Assembly (NCBI GenBank): GCA_033297075.1
Contig: MU858247.1
Location: 1-64,000 of the forward strand
From: Rhypophila decipiens
Taxonomy: Eukaryota > Ascomycota > Sordariomycetes > Sordariales > Naviculisporaceae
Reading direction: 5' to 3'
DNA: 64,000 nucleotides
In this document: piece after piece, positions 26,059 through 36,819 of the stretch
How the letters are laid out: each line of letters opens with the position of its first letter
How positions within the stretch are numbered: the first letter of the stretch is position 1
Position numbers and translations under genes: made by a program
The notes under the pieces: generated by a model
The model's input: the letters and a program-made list of their open reading frames with translations, nothing else
Database searches by the model: none
What the model was told of the DNA's origin: nothing

Positions 26059-27327
26059 ATGGCGTTCACAAACCAACCTGACAACACCTTCTTCGTCGAG
26101 TCGGACGAGCCCAGCCACCGCCCCATGAACATTCGTGAGGCGGCCAAGATGATTGCTCGCAACAAGCAAGAGATGATCGCCAACGAGCTGTCACGGCTGG
26201 CCTGCGACGAGTACCTCGAGGATATAATGCAACACATGCGTCACATGGAGGTAGGCAGTCTCCTGCACGCTGACGACCAAGATGCCACGAATCAAAATGC
26301 TGACTTTATGCAGGACGAAACATTACCGGATGCCAACTTAATTGACATGCAGCGCGAGATACAGTGGTTCATGAGACCGTACTTGATCGACTTCCTCATC
26401 GAGGCACACGCCGCCTTCTCACTTCTCCCAGAGACGCTCTTTCTCACAGTAAACCTTCTCGACCGGTACTGCTCCAAGCGAATTGTCTACAAGCAGCACT
26501 ACCAGCTCGTCGGTTGCGCAGCTCTCCTCATCGCCTCCAAGTATGGAGACAAGAAGGACCGGGTGCCTCAGATCAACGAGCTCAACAACATGTGCTGTGG
26601 CCTCTACGATGCAGGCATGTTTACACAGATGGAGATGCACGTTCTCAACACCCTCGACTGGAACATTGGACACCCCACCGTCGATCTGTTCACCAAGTTG
26701 ATCGTCGCCGAAGAGAGGGATAGCGCCGAGGTCGAACACATGGCTGCCTACATTTGCGAGATCGCTCTGTATCACCGGGACTTTGTCTCAACAAAACCGT
26801 CGATCATGGCAAGGGCGTCGTTGGCGTTGGCAAGGGCAATTTTCGGAAAGCCTGAAGCACATGATGGAGAGTGGGATCATGTTGAGAACATGACTCTTCT
26901 GGCCCTTTCCCAACAGCTGCATCAACCCTCGGTCACGCTCTCGAGGAAATACTCACAGCAGATGTACTCACGTGTCTCTGGAAAGCTTGCCGACTTCCTC
27001 GCTCAGCAAGCTGCGATCAACCGTCGTGGAGCGCCGCCCTCACCACCGTCCGAGCCTACCCTGAGCAAGCCCACCGACGTCTACAGCACCCCCCACAAAG
27101 GTCTTGGTGCTGTGCCAGGTGTTGCCGACGGCTACATGACTCCTCCCATTACTCCAGATGGCGCCTGCTTTGGTCAGCACAATGCGATGATGAAGGACTA
27201 TCAGGTTCCTCCGCGGTGTCCTGTCACCCCAACTCCCCAACCAACTCACGGTTCAGGATATCCGCAACAGCATATCCCGGTCGCGGCATCATATTTCGAG
27301 GCGCCAACGACCCATATGTCCTACTGA
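26059..27327 (+). CDS. cln1: G1/S-specific cyclin of the Cln1 type
   Basis: Regulatory subunit of the cyclin-dependent kinase that commits cells to division at G1/S. An uninterrupted frame of 422 codons exists, but 26251-26313 is very probably a 63-base in-frame intron: donor GTAGGC, branch-like GCTGAC, acceptor ATGCAG. Removing it joins HMRHME to DETLPD and gives 401 residues. The cyclin box spans about 75-200, with a hydrophobic-patch equivalent MRPYLIDFL at 84-92 and the conserved LASKYGDKKD and PQINEL runs. A second cyclin fold follows to about 310. The proline-rich tail (315-401) has several S/T-P sites, including T340 and T344, and could be a phosphodegron. The start ATG has a CAAG context and is the first ATG for more than 450 bases. 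The alternative, that the 21 extra residues are translated, is unlikely. Confidence 0.94.
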   Translation: MAFTNQPDNTFFVESDEPSHRPMNIREAAKMIARNKQEMIANELSRLACDEYLEDIMQHMRHMEVGSLLHADDQDATNQNADFMQDETLPDANLIDMQREIQWFMRPYLIDFLIEAHAAFSLLPETLFLTVNLLDRYCSKRIVYKQHYQLVGCAALLIASKYGDKKDRVPQINELNNMCCGLYDAGMFTQMEMHVLNTLDWNIGHPTVDLFTKLIVAEERDSAEVEHMAAYICEIALYHRDFVSTKPSIMARASLALARAIFGKPEAHDGEWDHVENMTLLALSQQLHQPSVTLSRKYSQQMYSRVSGKLADFLAQQAAINRRGAPPSPPSEPTLSKPTDVYSTPHKGLGAVPGVADGYMTPPITPDGACFGQHNAMMKDYQVPPRCPVTPTPQPTHGSGYPQQHIPVAASYFEAPTTHMSY

Positions 27328-29164
27328 GATAGTCAACTACCTCATGTCAAGTATGAGCGGCTTTTTCCAGATGGGAAAGGGTGCATATTCCTGTTTCTTT
27401 TATTTTTCCAGGGCATTTCTAGTAAACCATATGGAAGACAAAAGATTGCACGCATTCGGTTTTCATTTGACTCCTGTTCCTCTTTTGTTGTTTTCATTTC
27501 TCTCTACTTTCCACGGAAACATCTTAGCGTCATGGCATCAGCGTTGAATTCTGCGAATTTTCTTCGACTTTCTCCATATCCTGCCGCGGCCGACATTCTG
27601 TTCATCTGCGAATCTGATGGATTTGCGACCATACCCCTGATTCTCGGCCGTCACCTTTTACGTCTTTTAATAATACCCAGCAAAACAAAAGAGGATCGAG
27701 TTTTAGTTTTTACCAAGGCCAGTCGTGGAACATTGCCGTTGCCACGGATTGGAGGGAAGAAACATCAATAAAAAACAAAAAATCGACCACGGTCACTATT
27801 CCACGATTGGACTTTGTATCCCTAATTACGGAAAAGCGACTTGGTCACCAAACCAAGAAAAAAAATCGGGCTTTCGGGAAAGGACTCGTTGTGATTGATT
27901 GTCAGTGAGAATTCAAGGCACCCAAACCAAGATTGGCACAAAAGATGATGTACCCGGGGGGGTGTATTTTGACATATGGATCAGGCGTGATCTCATGCAT
28001 GGGGAAGTTGAGGAGGCGAGGGAAGCGTGGATGGTGAGCCAAAAGAACGATGGCTTGTCGCTCGGCCGACGTACCATATCAACTACAACTCTCTTCATAC
28101 ACACGCAGCGCACCACACTACCGGCACGAGCGATATCGTTGCGCTAGGGATAATCTTTTCTGGCGACCTTGCGTTCGGAGTTTGGCGACCTTTTTGTTTG
28201 GCGGTCGGGATCGTTGGGAATAGTGGCTTGGGTTGGATCAGGCCCTCCTTTTTTTCTTCTCTGGAGATATCCCCAACGTTCTAAATCACAAATTGGGGGA
28301 GGGGTCCTCCTGCCCATTCGGGATTCTTATCACTCTCCGATTGGGTTTTCATGGACGATGGGCCCCTCTCTTTGGTATTGCGGGTTGTATGTAGTTAGTT
28401 GTAAATATGACAAGGCAAAAAAAGAGTAAAATCTCTGGCAATTATTTCCCTCCTACGTTCTCCAACCTTGTGAGTGCTAGCTGTGTATTTCGCCTGGCTC
28501 TGTGATGTTCACCCATGAAAGAGCAGCTCACTTGCAATGCTGTGCCTGAATGAAAGGATATTGTGAGTACTGTAGATGCCTGTCTTGTGGTCGGAGCGTC
28601 GTCTACCGGTAGGTATTGAATGGCCGTTTTGGAACCGGGCGTGGAGATGAACACAAAGAACATGACAACATCAATGCCGGATACGTTCAATGGGACAGCC
28701 GAACGCATGTCACGGTGAATTTCATTGTCCTCGAATTGAGTGTCTTCAAAACCACTGCTCTCTCTTTGTGTCAGGGAGCGCTCCCGCCATAGTTGAGCTG
28801 CAAACGGGAGAGGAGCTTATTACTTGCTCTGCTTCACTTTGTTCCATTGTTGACATGGCCCCTTTCCGCAAGCTCATGGTCAATGACAGTTGTCTTTGTC
28901 CTAGTTGCTGTCCTTATGAGATAATTCCCAGGTAGCTGGACGGGCCTGGCCGTCTTATTTACCGTCTGTCGTCGCGTGCAAGCTTACCTGCTACCATAGG
29001 GATTGGACATCGTCAACAATCAAAGCAAGACAATAATCGCCCGAACCAGTTCATAGCGTTCAGACATTTGCATTTTCGACCACCTCCCTTAAAGACCCAC
29101 AGAGCTCGCATGTTTCTCATCACTCGGCGTGGTTACCGGAGGCTTCTTCTTATCATCCAGCACG
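27328..29164. other. cln1 3' region and upstream region of the next gene
   Basis: No gene was found. The proximal part is T-rich and should hold the cln1 3' UTR. The distal part is the promoter of the unknown gene at 29165. One ATG at 29110 lies shortly before that start. It opens a frame of 27 codons that overlaps the main start in a different phase and has a weak context (C at -3). If it lies within the transcript it would compete for initiation. Confidence 0.5.
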
Positions 29165-32100
29165 ATGGACAGCATCGATCGACGCCCTGCTGACGCGGAT
29201 CTTGTGAGACAACTCTACAATTATGCCATCCATAACCCATCCTGCCATCCTCTCTTCCGGCGTTACCTCTTGGAGGTGGTGCTGTGGGATGGCAATGTTG
29301 GCTACGACATCGAGAAGCAAATCAGGCACGTCGATTACTGCCTGCGCAACTGGGAGATACGGGATTACTACAGGCCTGGTCGGGTCTTCCTGAGATTCTT
29401 GGAGCCGTATGACATCTATACCTTTTTGTTTCCTGAGGATGGGATCAGGCGTGAGCTGCCGCGGGCTGCAAAGATTCCCGACCAGTACAAGCCCAAGCGG
29501 GTTGTGAAGTTTGGGGAGCAGGAAGCACATCAGACGGACAGCGAAGACGAGGATGGCGACTATGGGATTGATGATTCAGAATGTCGCAAGAATATGGGCG
29601 AGTATCCCATACTGACGCTCAGTCTCGGGACAAGGACGACACCTGAGCCCGGCAGTCTTGATGATTATCTCCGACTTCTCGACGAGATTCCGAAAACGGA
29701 TACCAAAGAAAAAGGGACGCTGAGACGGATACCTCTGTCGTCTGAGCAGGTGGGAGATGACTGGATGAATGACTCCAAATACAGAGGTACACGCCAGCCA
29801 CCGCTGGGAGTGCGGCTCAAGACCATCGTCCACTTCCTCTGCGATGACGACGTGGACCGCGGTGTCGATTGGAAACGCAACTTTGACGACGCAACGGACT
29901 ATCTGCACTGGCTAGGCACGCAAGACAAAGACCAGCAGATCTGGAAAGCGAGCGCGCCTGTGCAGAGCATGTTTGAGGACGCCGTCGACAAAGCCAGGAC
30001 TCACATCTTGTTCGAAAAGCATCACTACGATCCCACTCCGCTCGGCATCGTCGCTCCTCCCAAAGTACCCCTCCAGACGAGCCGTCTCGACTGGCTGGGT
30101 GATTTCCAAAACTGGCCGCTTCCAACAAGGGCATCTGCAGCGTCCAAGATCAAGACCCTCACCCGGCGGGCCATCTATCCGCGCCCCCTTCTCGAGCCCC
30201 CAAGAAGCGTAGTCAACACGATACCATACAACTTGTTCCCCTCAGAGGCAACAGAGCGAGTGAGCAGGCTAGAACAGGCCGAAGCCCGCCTATGGGACCC
30301 CAACCCGGAGCCAGAATCCATCTTTGCCGGCCCAAACCTTTCCGAGCTCGAAACCAGATGCTTTGACGAGACTCTCTCCATAGCCGATGACAACAACGTC
30401 GGCTGGACCTCCACAGACCGAGCCACAGGACTGCCCGTCCTCCCGACCACCGGCCAACCGATAGACCCCATCATCAGCGTCGAGGACTGGGCCAAGCAGC
30501 GCGGAGCCCATCGCGCAGGTCTGCAGCAGATCCTACGCCTCTACTCCTCCGTCACAGACGGCAACTCCAACGGCAATCTGGTATATACCCCCTGGAGGAA
30601 GATAATCCTCCCCAACAGCGCAGCCATCCTCCGCAGCGCCCGGAAAAAGGCCGACAGCTGGCAATGGATCCCTCCCCGCCTCGGGGCCGAGGACTGTCCG
30701 CCCGTCCTGGAAACAATGCCCTACTCCCTCGCCCTGCAGAAACTGCTCGAAAAGGCAAGAAAGATCCGCACCCAGACATTCACTAAAGATGCTATGAAGA
30801 CGGTAGAATCAGGGGATGACTACTCGGTCGCGCTGCCCAAGAACATCATCAACGGGGGGCCTTTTGTCTGGCGCGAGATCTCCGCGGGGGGGGTCGTCAT
30901 CGAGAATCTGCTCGAGGAGTGCAGGACTGCCTACAAGCTGCTGGAGATCGCCTCGGAGCGAGCTCCGAGGCCTCTGATCCGCCACATGCTGCAGTATGCC
31001 AAAGACGGCATCAACGGTGTCTACGCAGACGGTCATCTTCCCCCCGACGTGACGCTCGCAAGGGACGAGGTGCGCACCACCGCCGACGGGGCCGAGGTCC
31101 CTGTTTGGCTCAACTACGAGGATCTCTCATGGATCAAATTCATCACCAACACAGAGGGCAAGAATAAAGCGTATTTATGGAACAAGGAGGGTAAATCGCC
31201 GTTTGCGGAGTTCGGCGTCGAGTTTGAGAATGAGGCGCGGTATAAGCTCTACCATATCTTTGCGACCCGGGTGAAGAGGGTTCTCGATGACAAGAATCCG
31301 TGGGGCTTGTTCAAATTCGCCGACGCAGCAGTAACCGTGCCTGACCTTCTCGCGGAGATCAACGGCGCGGCTGAGGCCAACGGACATGACATCTACCGGT
31401 ATTCGTTTGACACGGCCGAGGCGTGCTGTTTCCTGGATAGGATGCAGCGGGCTAGCGGGCTGATCAAGTTCCAGCCGTCGCCTATAGAGTATGGCACCGT
31501 CGAGAGAGCGAGTGTTACGTGCTTGCCCGAGCAGAGGGTGATCTGGCCTAGTGCTGCCACCACGACGGAAGGAACTCCGGTGAGAGAGAGGTCGGCGTAT
31601 CCGAGTCATATTGCCGATTGGGAAACTGCCCTCAAGGCTGGGAAGGAGATGTCTGAGGAGATGAGAGACAAGATTTGGAAGTTCTTCCTGGCGCTGGGGT
31701 ATAGGCTGGGTTTGACGCTTTATTTTGGGAAGCTGGAGATGAAGAGGCGCAGGAAGGAGGTCAAGCCGCTTAGGGTGGAGAAACTGAAGAAAGCTATCGA
31801 GGGTTTTGAAAGACATGCTGGTAGGGGAGGGTTGGGGGAGAACCCGCTCGCGGGTCTGGTGATGGACGTGAGTTGGGAGGATGGTCAGAAAGTGCTTATC
31901 GAACCGAAGCCGACTTTTGAGCAGTATCAACGGGACAAGTATAAGAAGGCAAAGAAGGAAGCCGAGAATAAGGACAAGGGAAAGGGGAAGAAAAAGGAGA
32001 AGGAGAAAGATAAAGATACTTCTGCATCAGAGGCTGAAACGGTTGTGTCATCATTTGTCCTGGCCGCCCAAAAGCGCGAGGAAAAAGCCCTGGTCTGGCT

Positions 32101-33082
32101 CCGCCAAAAGGTCATTGACGAGGTAGCTGAGAACCTGACCATGATTGGTGCAGGCAGAGAGACTGCCTATTTCGAGGCTGCCAGCCGGAGGGTGCGAATG
32201 GTGAAGAAGTTTGACTTTCACTGGGACTGGGCTGTTTCTGGCTCTGGCTCTGGTTCCAAACCACGCAAGCAGTACTGTTCGCTGAACAGATGGCCCATCG
32301 ACTCGGGCTACTTGCCCGACAAGATCAACCATGACGTCAAGACACTGGTTGTGCACAAAAAACAGCTGTATGACCCTGTCAAGGCCGACCCGGTCGACAA
32401 GACTGTCTGGAATATCCCGCAGGCGAAGAGGATCACGCTCGATAGCGACAATGTCAAGTTCAAGCCTGGCCCGGCGACATATGTACGCGGAGATACAAAG
32501 TACCAGAGGAGAAAGATTGAAAGGGATATTACCAGGGATGCCAACAGAGGTTAGTACCTACCCTGCCTTGTCGAGAATGTCACTAACACAAAAATACTCA
32601 TGATAGCCTTCGGTCTTATGGGTGGTGAAGATCAGCAGTCCCGCCCACGACGAACATTGCGCCAAACCGTAGCAAGAATCATCCCATTCTATAACCCACC
32701 AGATACAGGGCACGAAAGCGACCACACCGACAACAGTGACGAACTAAGTCTCCCGCCCGTCCGCAAACAAGATGTGCCGCGCGGCTGGGACCTCGAGGCC
32801 GAGAAGTGGAAGCAGATTGCCCAACTGGGTGTGGCGTTTTCTTACTCTGATGATGAGGGCGATGCTGGACCCTCTGGCCCGCTTGACGACGGCAAGGTGG
32901 AAGGTGCTGTTGGTTCGCGGCAGAAAGGCGGTAAGGGCAAGAAGACCGGTGAGGGCAAGAAGACTCGCCCGGCTGCTGCCGATGATGGTCGTCAAGGTTC
33001 CGACGAGGCGCCTGTTATGAGCGGTGCCTTGGGTCGTGGGAATGATGATGAGGATAGCGATGTCCCGATGCTTGACCTTTGA
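29165..33082 (+). CDS. Large conserved-looking protein of unknown function
   Basis: I do not recognise this protein. Exons 29165-32549 and 32607-33082 join across a 57-base intron (GTTAGT donor, CACTAACAC branch, TGATAG acceptor) to give 1286 residues. The first ATG in good context (CACGATGG) is at 29165. The body (1 to about 915) reads as folded, with many aromatic residues and no signal peptide, membrane segment or repeat that I can see. It opens with a compact, tryptophan- and tyrosine-rich block at about 10-95. A lysine/glutamate-rich linker lies at about 922-955, then a second ordered block to about 1125. The second exon encodes a disordered tail with GKGKK-type basic patches and an acidic end, DEDSDVPMLDL. 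Nuclear location is possible from the basic patches but is only a guess. Frame integrity over 3.4 kb leaves little doubt that it is a gene. Confidence 0.88.
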
Positions 33083-34703
33083 AGAGACTATTTGTAGTAT
33101 GTTCAAGTCAGGATGATGACGGACTTGGTTGTAATCGGGGTTGGGTGATCATCTTCTGCCGTCGTTTCTACTTTCATTAATGCTTTCCTTCTTGTTTCTG
33201 GCGTCAAGGCATTTGTTTGGTTTAGATCTTTGGTAAAGCCTCCAGAGGAAAAAACACGTACACGTTTTATTCTAGTCTGGCTAAAGGGACCTCCCATCCG
33301 AAGTGTGTCAATCCCTACAAGTGGGCCAAGTTCTTGCTTCCTCCATTGATCAAATCTGATAATCAGAACAGAAAAAGCACCTGGAAAACAAAGGATATTG
33401 TCATATAGTTTCAAGCCAAAGGCTCATAGCAAGCGAGCAAATAACCAGTGCAGCCGAACCCACTCCTCGCGGTCCGTGGATAGGATAAGAAGACAGGATG
33501 AATCGGATGGATGGGTGCATCGGTTCGGTTCGGCAAGGAGTCGTAAGCTATTGCTACATATGGCTCAAAGAACTTATCACCTCGACGACAGGAACGAAGC
33601 GATTCGGTTGGTGGCCGGGCCCGCGCGGGATGGATATTGTATTCCCTTCCCTAAATCGACCTGTGCCCATATTTACCTATCTCTTCACACCACCAAAACA
33701 CCTGGTCAGAACAGGGACAGGGACTGCGAACCTACGATGCACATATTAACTCGGCTGCGTGTTAGCTAACCTCTGAGATGAAGACCTGTCTAGATCTTTC
33801 AACGTTCAAATGCAGCATGGACAACAGTGAACCTTTACCTCATCTCCCATGTTTGTCCCACCGAATCATGATCGGATCAGTAAGGTGAACATGGTTGTAT
33901 TTCTCTTGTTTTAACCTTCTCCAAGGAGGCTCACAACCAAAAGCGTGGCTGTACCAATCACCCTGACTGATACTTGATGTCCTTCCCGTAGTCCTGTCAT
34001 TCCTCAAAATCGTATGTACATGATGGCGAGTTTATAACGTCACTCAGAACCGGCTCGCATATCCTCATCATTCAACATCATGCATGGAACAATGAAAGAC
34101 AACCAAAAGAAAAAGGACAGAGTGACCAAACACTTCCTCGTGTCATCCTGAACGCCGTGGTGCAGATGAACCGGGGCCACCCGTTTTCCCATGGAAACAA
34201 AAATAAAACAACATGAGCCGGGCCCGTGAGCTCAATACAACCCAAACCGCCCGGCACTATCCGTATAGCGCAGTAAACAAGACCACCTATCATGGTATGA
34301 CTGATGCAAAGGCGAAAACTGACAAAGGGAAAAGCTAGCAGCGGCGTGTGATTTTGATGCTCCCATGCTGATAACAGCCGTAAGCGATCTATCTATATGA
34401 AAGATAGGTGAAGGGCAATCAACAGAATACCCAATTGTTGATATAGTATTAGAAAATAAGTAGTAAACAGCTCGAGGAGAGAAATCGATGCTGTACAGTA
34501 GTGAGATATGTTCCGTGGCCACAGCTTCAATGGCAGCACTGGAAATGATTCAAGGGTAAAATCGCTGACTAGACAATTGACCAAAGACGGAACACAACCG
34601 AAAGCGGGTGGGTATCATGCTTCTTGCTCCAGGAGAGCAAGAGCGGATCCCGTTTTCCTGTGACCCTGTCTTGTTGAACTTTTAGTTTAAAGCATGAGTT
34701 ACT
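33083..34703. other. Convergent 3' spacer between the unknown gene and png1
   Basis: The gene at 29165-33082 and png1 point toward each other across this 1.6-kb stretch, so it should hold both 3' UTRs and terminators. Open frames are short and have no family signature. I saw no hairpin-plus-T terminator, tRNA or repeat. Confidence 0.5.
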
Positions 34704-36208
34704 TCATGGGTAAGGTGGCCCTTGTTCCCGTGGTGGAAGCGGTGGTGGGTTTCGTCCATTCTCGCCACGGGCTGCCACCCATTCAGCGTTGCCGCTTTGT
34801 CGAGCTGGAAGATCGGCGGATACCGGCACCTTGGTGTCGTCGTTCGAGGAGCCTGCCACTCGCCTACCTCCGCCGCTCCCACTGGGGACAGAGACCCCGT
34901 CTGGTGATGGAACAAGCTCTGTTACGGCCTGGGTGATGGATGCTACAACATAGCTGCGTAGCTCCTTGTCTTCCCTCGAATCCTCTTTCTCGAGCCGGAA
35001 GCGTGCATCCTTGTCCATGTTGGCTCTTCGTAGACGTTTGATTTCCTGCATTATGTATAAAAGAACCTCCTCGGGACATCGGTTGCGTTCGTTATAGTAC
35101 TCCATCTTTCGGACGTAGCGTCGAGTGACGTCGGTTGCGCCATCGATCGAGAAGGCGATGCAGTACGACATCTTTTTATTCCACCCTTCCGTGTACAGGC
35201 GTGGATTGTCCCACGCTTCTTCGCAGGCATCGACATGGACCCATCGCTTCTGGTGCTCTGAATATACCTCGGTCCAGACGTGGTCCTCGGCATTCCATAC
35301 CCACCGCACACGACCACCAACAGCACGGCAGAGCATACTGAAACAGTTGGCCCATTCACCGCATCGTCCTCGGCGTGTCTGTAATAACCGCCAGACATCG
35401 CTGTATCGTGGAAAGCGCTCATATGCCCCACAGCTAGCATTGGAGCACCGATAAAGCTCCACACGAAGTGCGCCACATGCGTTCTCCTCTGGTGTTGGTT
35501 GGGTCATGCCTTGGGGAAGAGTTGGTGACAGGCAGACGGGACATGGAGGATTGTTGACCCACGTAAAGAATGTTCTTTTGAACCATCTACCGCCGCGGAA
35601 AATAGTCAGCACAAGAACGCGGAAACTGCTGATCGCCTGCAAGACGACAACACAGACGAATAAACAACGAACCTTAACAGAGCCCGAATCACACAGTCTT
35701 GATAGCCCCATTCGGGTTTACGCCCGTCGCCCATACTCTCAGCTTGTGCTTGCAGCACTTGGCATTCCTCGTCAGCCTCGCCATATATCCTATCGAGAGG
35801 AATGACCTGTAAAGCCTCGTCTAGTAGACCCGGGTTCTCGTATTTGGTCGGTGTCAGGGATAGGGTGATGAGCATGCTTCGGAACTTTTGCGACTCGCGG
35901 TCACCAGGGGCAGGCGGCGTTGGCATTTTGGGTAAATTGCGGATAGACGAGTAAGGAGGAGGTGTCAGGGGGCCCGAGGAGCCGTGGGAAGTCGTAGGTC
36001 TGCTCGACGAAGACGATGCCGAAGCTCGAAGATTGCCCGACGATGCTGATTCTCGTGGTGAGGGCGATCCTTGGCGAGAACGGGCGCGCAGCTCATTCAA
36101 CCGCTGTGTTCGCAGCATCTGCTCAAACTGTACTGTCAAGCCATGAGCCCAATCCCGATCATACTGGCTCTGACCAGGAGGGGCCTCCCCCCTATTATCG
36201 GCCGCCAT
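34704..36208 (-). CDS. png1: PNG1: cytoplasmic peptide:N-glycanase-like protein
   Basis: Family role: removes N-glycans from misfolded glycoproteins exported from the ER, ahead of proteasomal breakdown. On the minus strand, exons 36208-35673 and 35586-34704 join across an 86-base intron (GTTCGT donor, GTGCTGAC branch, GGTAG acceptor), giving 472 residues. The N-terminus (1 to about 100) is a Ser/Pro-rich disordered region. C194, C197, C226 and C231 form the zinc site. The transglutaminase-like core follows, with GRCGEWAN (C254), the DHVWTEVY block (H281) and WVHVDACE (D298). All three catalytic residues are therefore present. No PUB domain is seen, as is usual in fungi. The C-terminus is disordered and ends in a PPPLPPR run that resembles an SH3 ligand. 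Some filamentous fungal PNG1 proteins are reported to be inactive and needed for polarity, so activity here is open. Confidence 0.95.
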
Positions 36209-36819
36209 TATGCTAATGTGGTGTCGAGTAGACGTCCCAGACCAAATTTCGGGTCCTCAGCTATCGAGTGTTATATGAGGGTTCGGTGCTAGCGAGCGGC
36301 AACCGGCTGCGTCACCACTCTTGTGGTAGTCGACGTCAGCAGGTCGCTGTCGCACTCTGTGTACAGGTGGCTCGGGTGTCGCCTCACCGAAGTGTCAGTG
36401 AGTCGCGGAATCTTTGTACCGTCTTGTGGTTGTCGTCGTCGTCGTCGTGGCCTCGAGGGCTCGCCGTCGTCGTCTCCGCCTTTGTCGTCGAAAGGGTCTT
36501 GATCAATCGACGGGGAGTGAAGTTGGGGGGATTCCCTTGCGCCAAGCGCTGGCCTGCCGCGGAATAGGCTGCTCAAAGTTGTCGCCTAAACCCCAATCTC
36601 CCTGCAGCGCAACGTTGCCGTTTGAAATTCGGCCGTCCGTCGCGAAGTGCGCACCAGAAATCAGTCAGTCAATTGCACTCTTGTGAGTTTATGGCGTTGT
36701 TCGTTGTCCCAGTTGGACTCGCTGGCGTCACTTGTCGCGGGAGACGAACGGATGCAGTTCGAAAGTGGTAGGCGGTTCCAGGAGGGGCCGGGCCTCGCAG
36801 GTGAATATGGACGATCCGT
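36209..36819 (-). promoter_or_regulatory. ATG-free leader and proximal promoter of png1
   Basis: Reading the minus strand upstream of the png1 start, no ATG occurs for 611 bases (no CAT on the plus strand between 36209 and 36819), where about nine or ten would be expected. This suggests that most of the stretch is 5' UTR. It includes a GTC trinucleotide run at 36432-36448. No upstream ORF beginning with ATG is possible within it. Confidence 0.45.

Noticed and set aside
29129..29164. Start of the unknown gene 12 codons upstream
   Set aside because: That codon is GTG. ATG 29165 is the first true in-frame start and has a good context.
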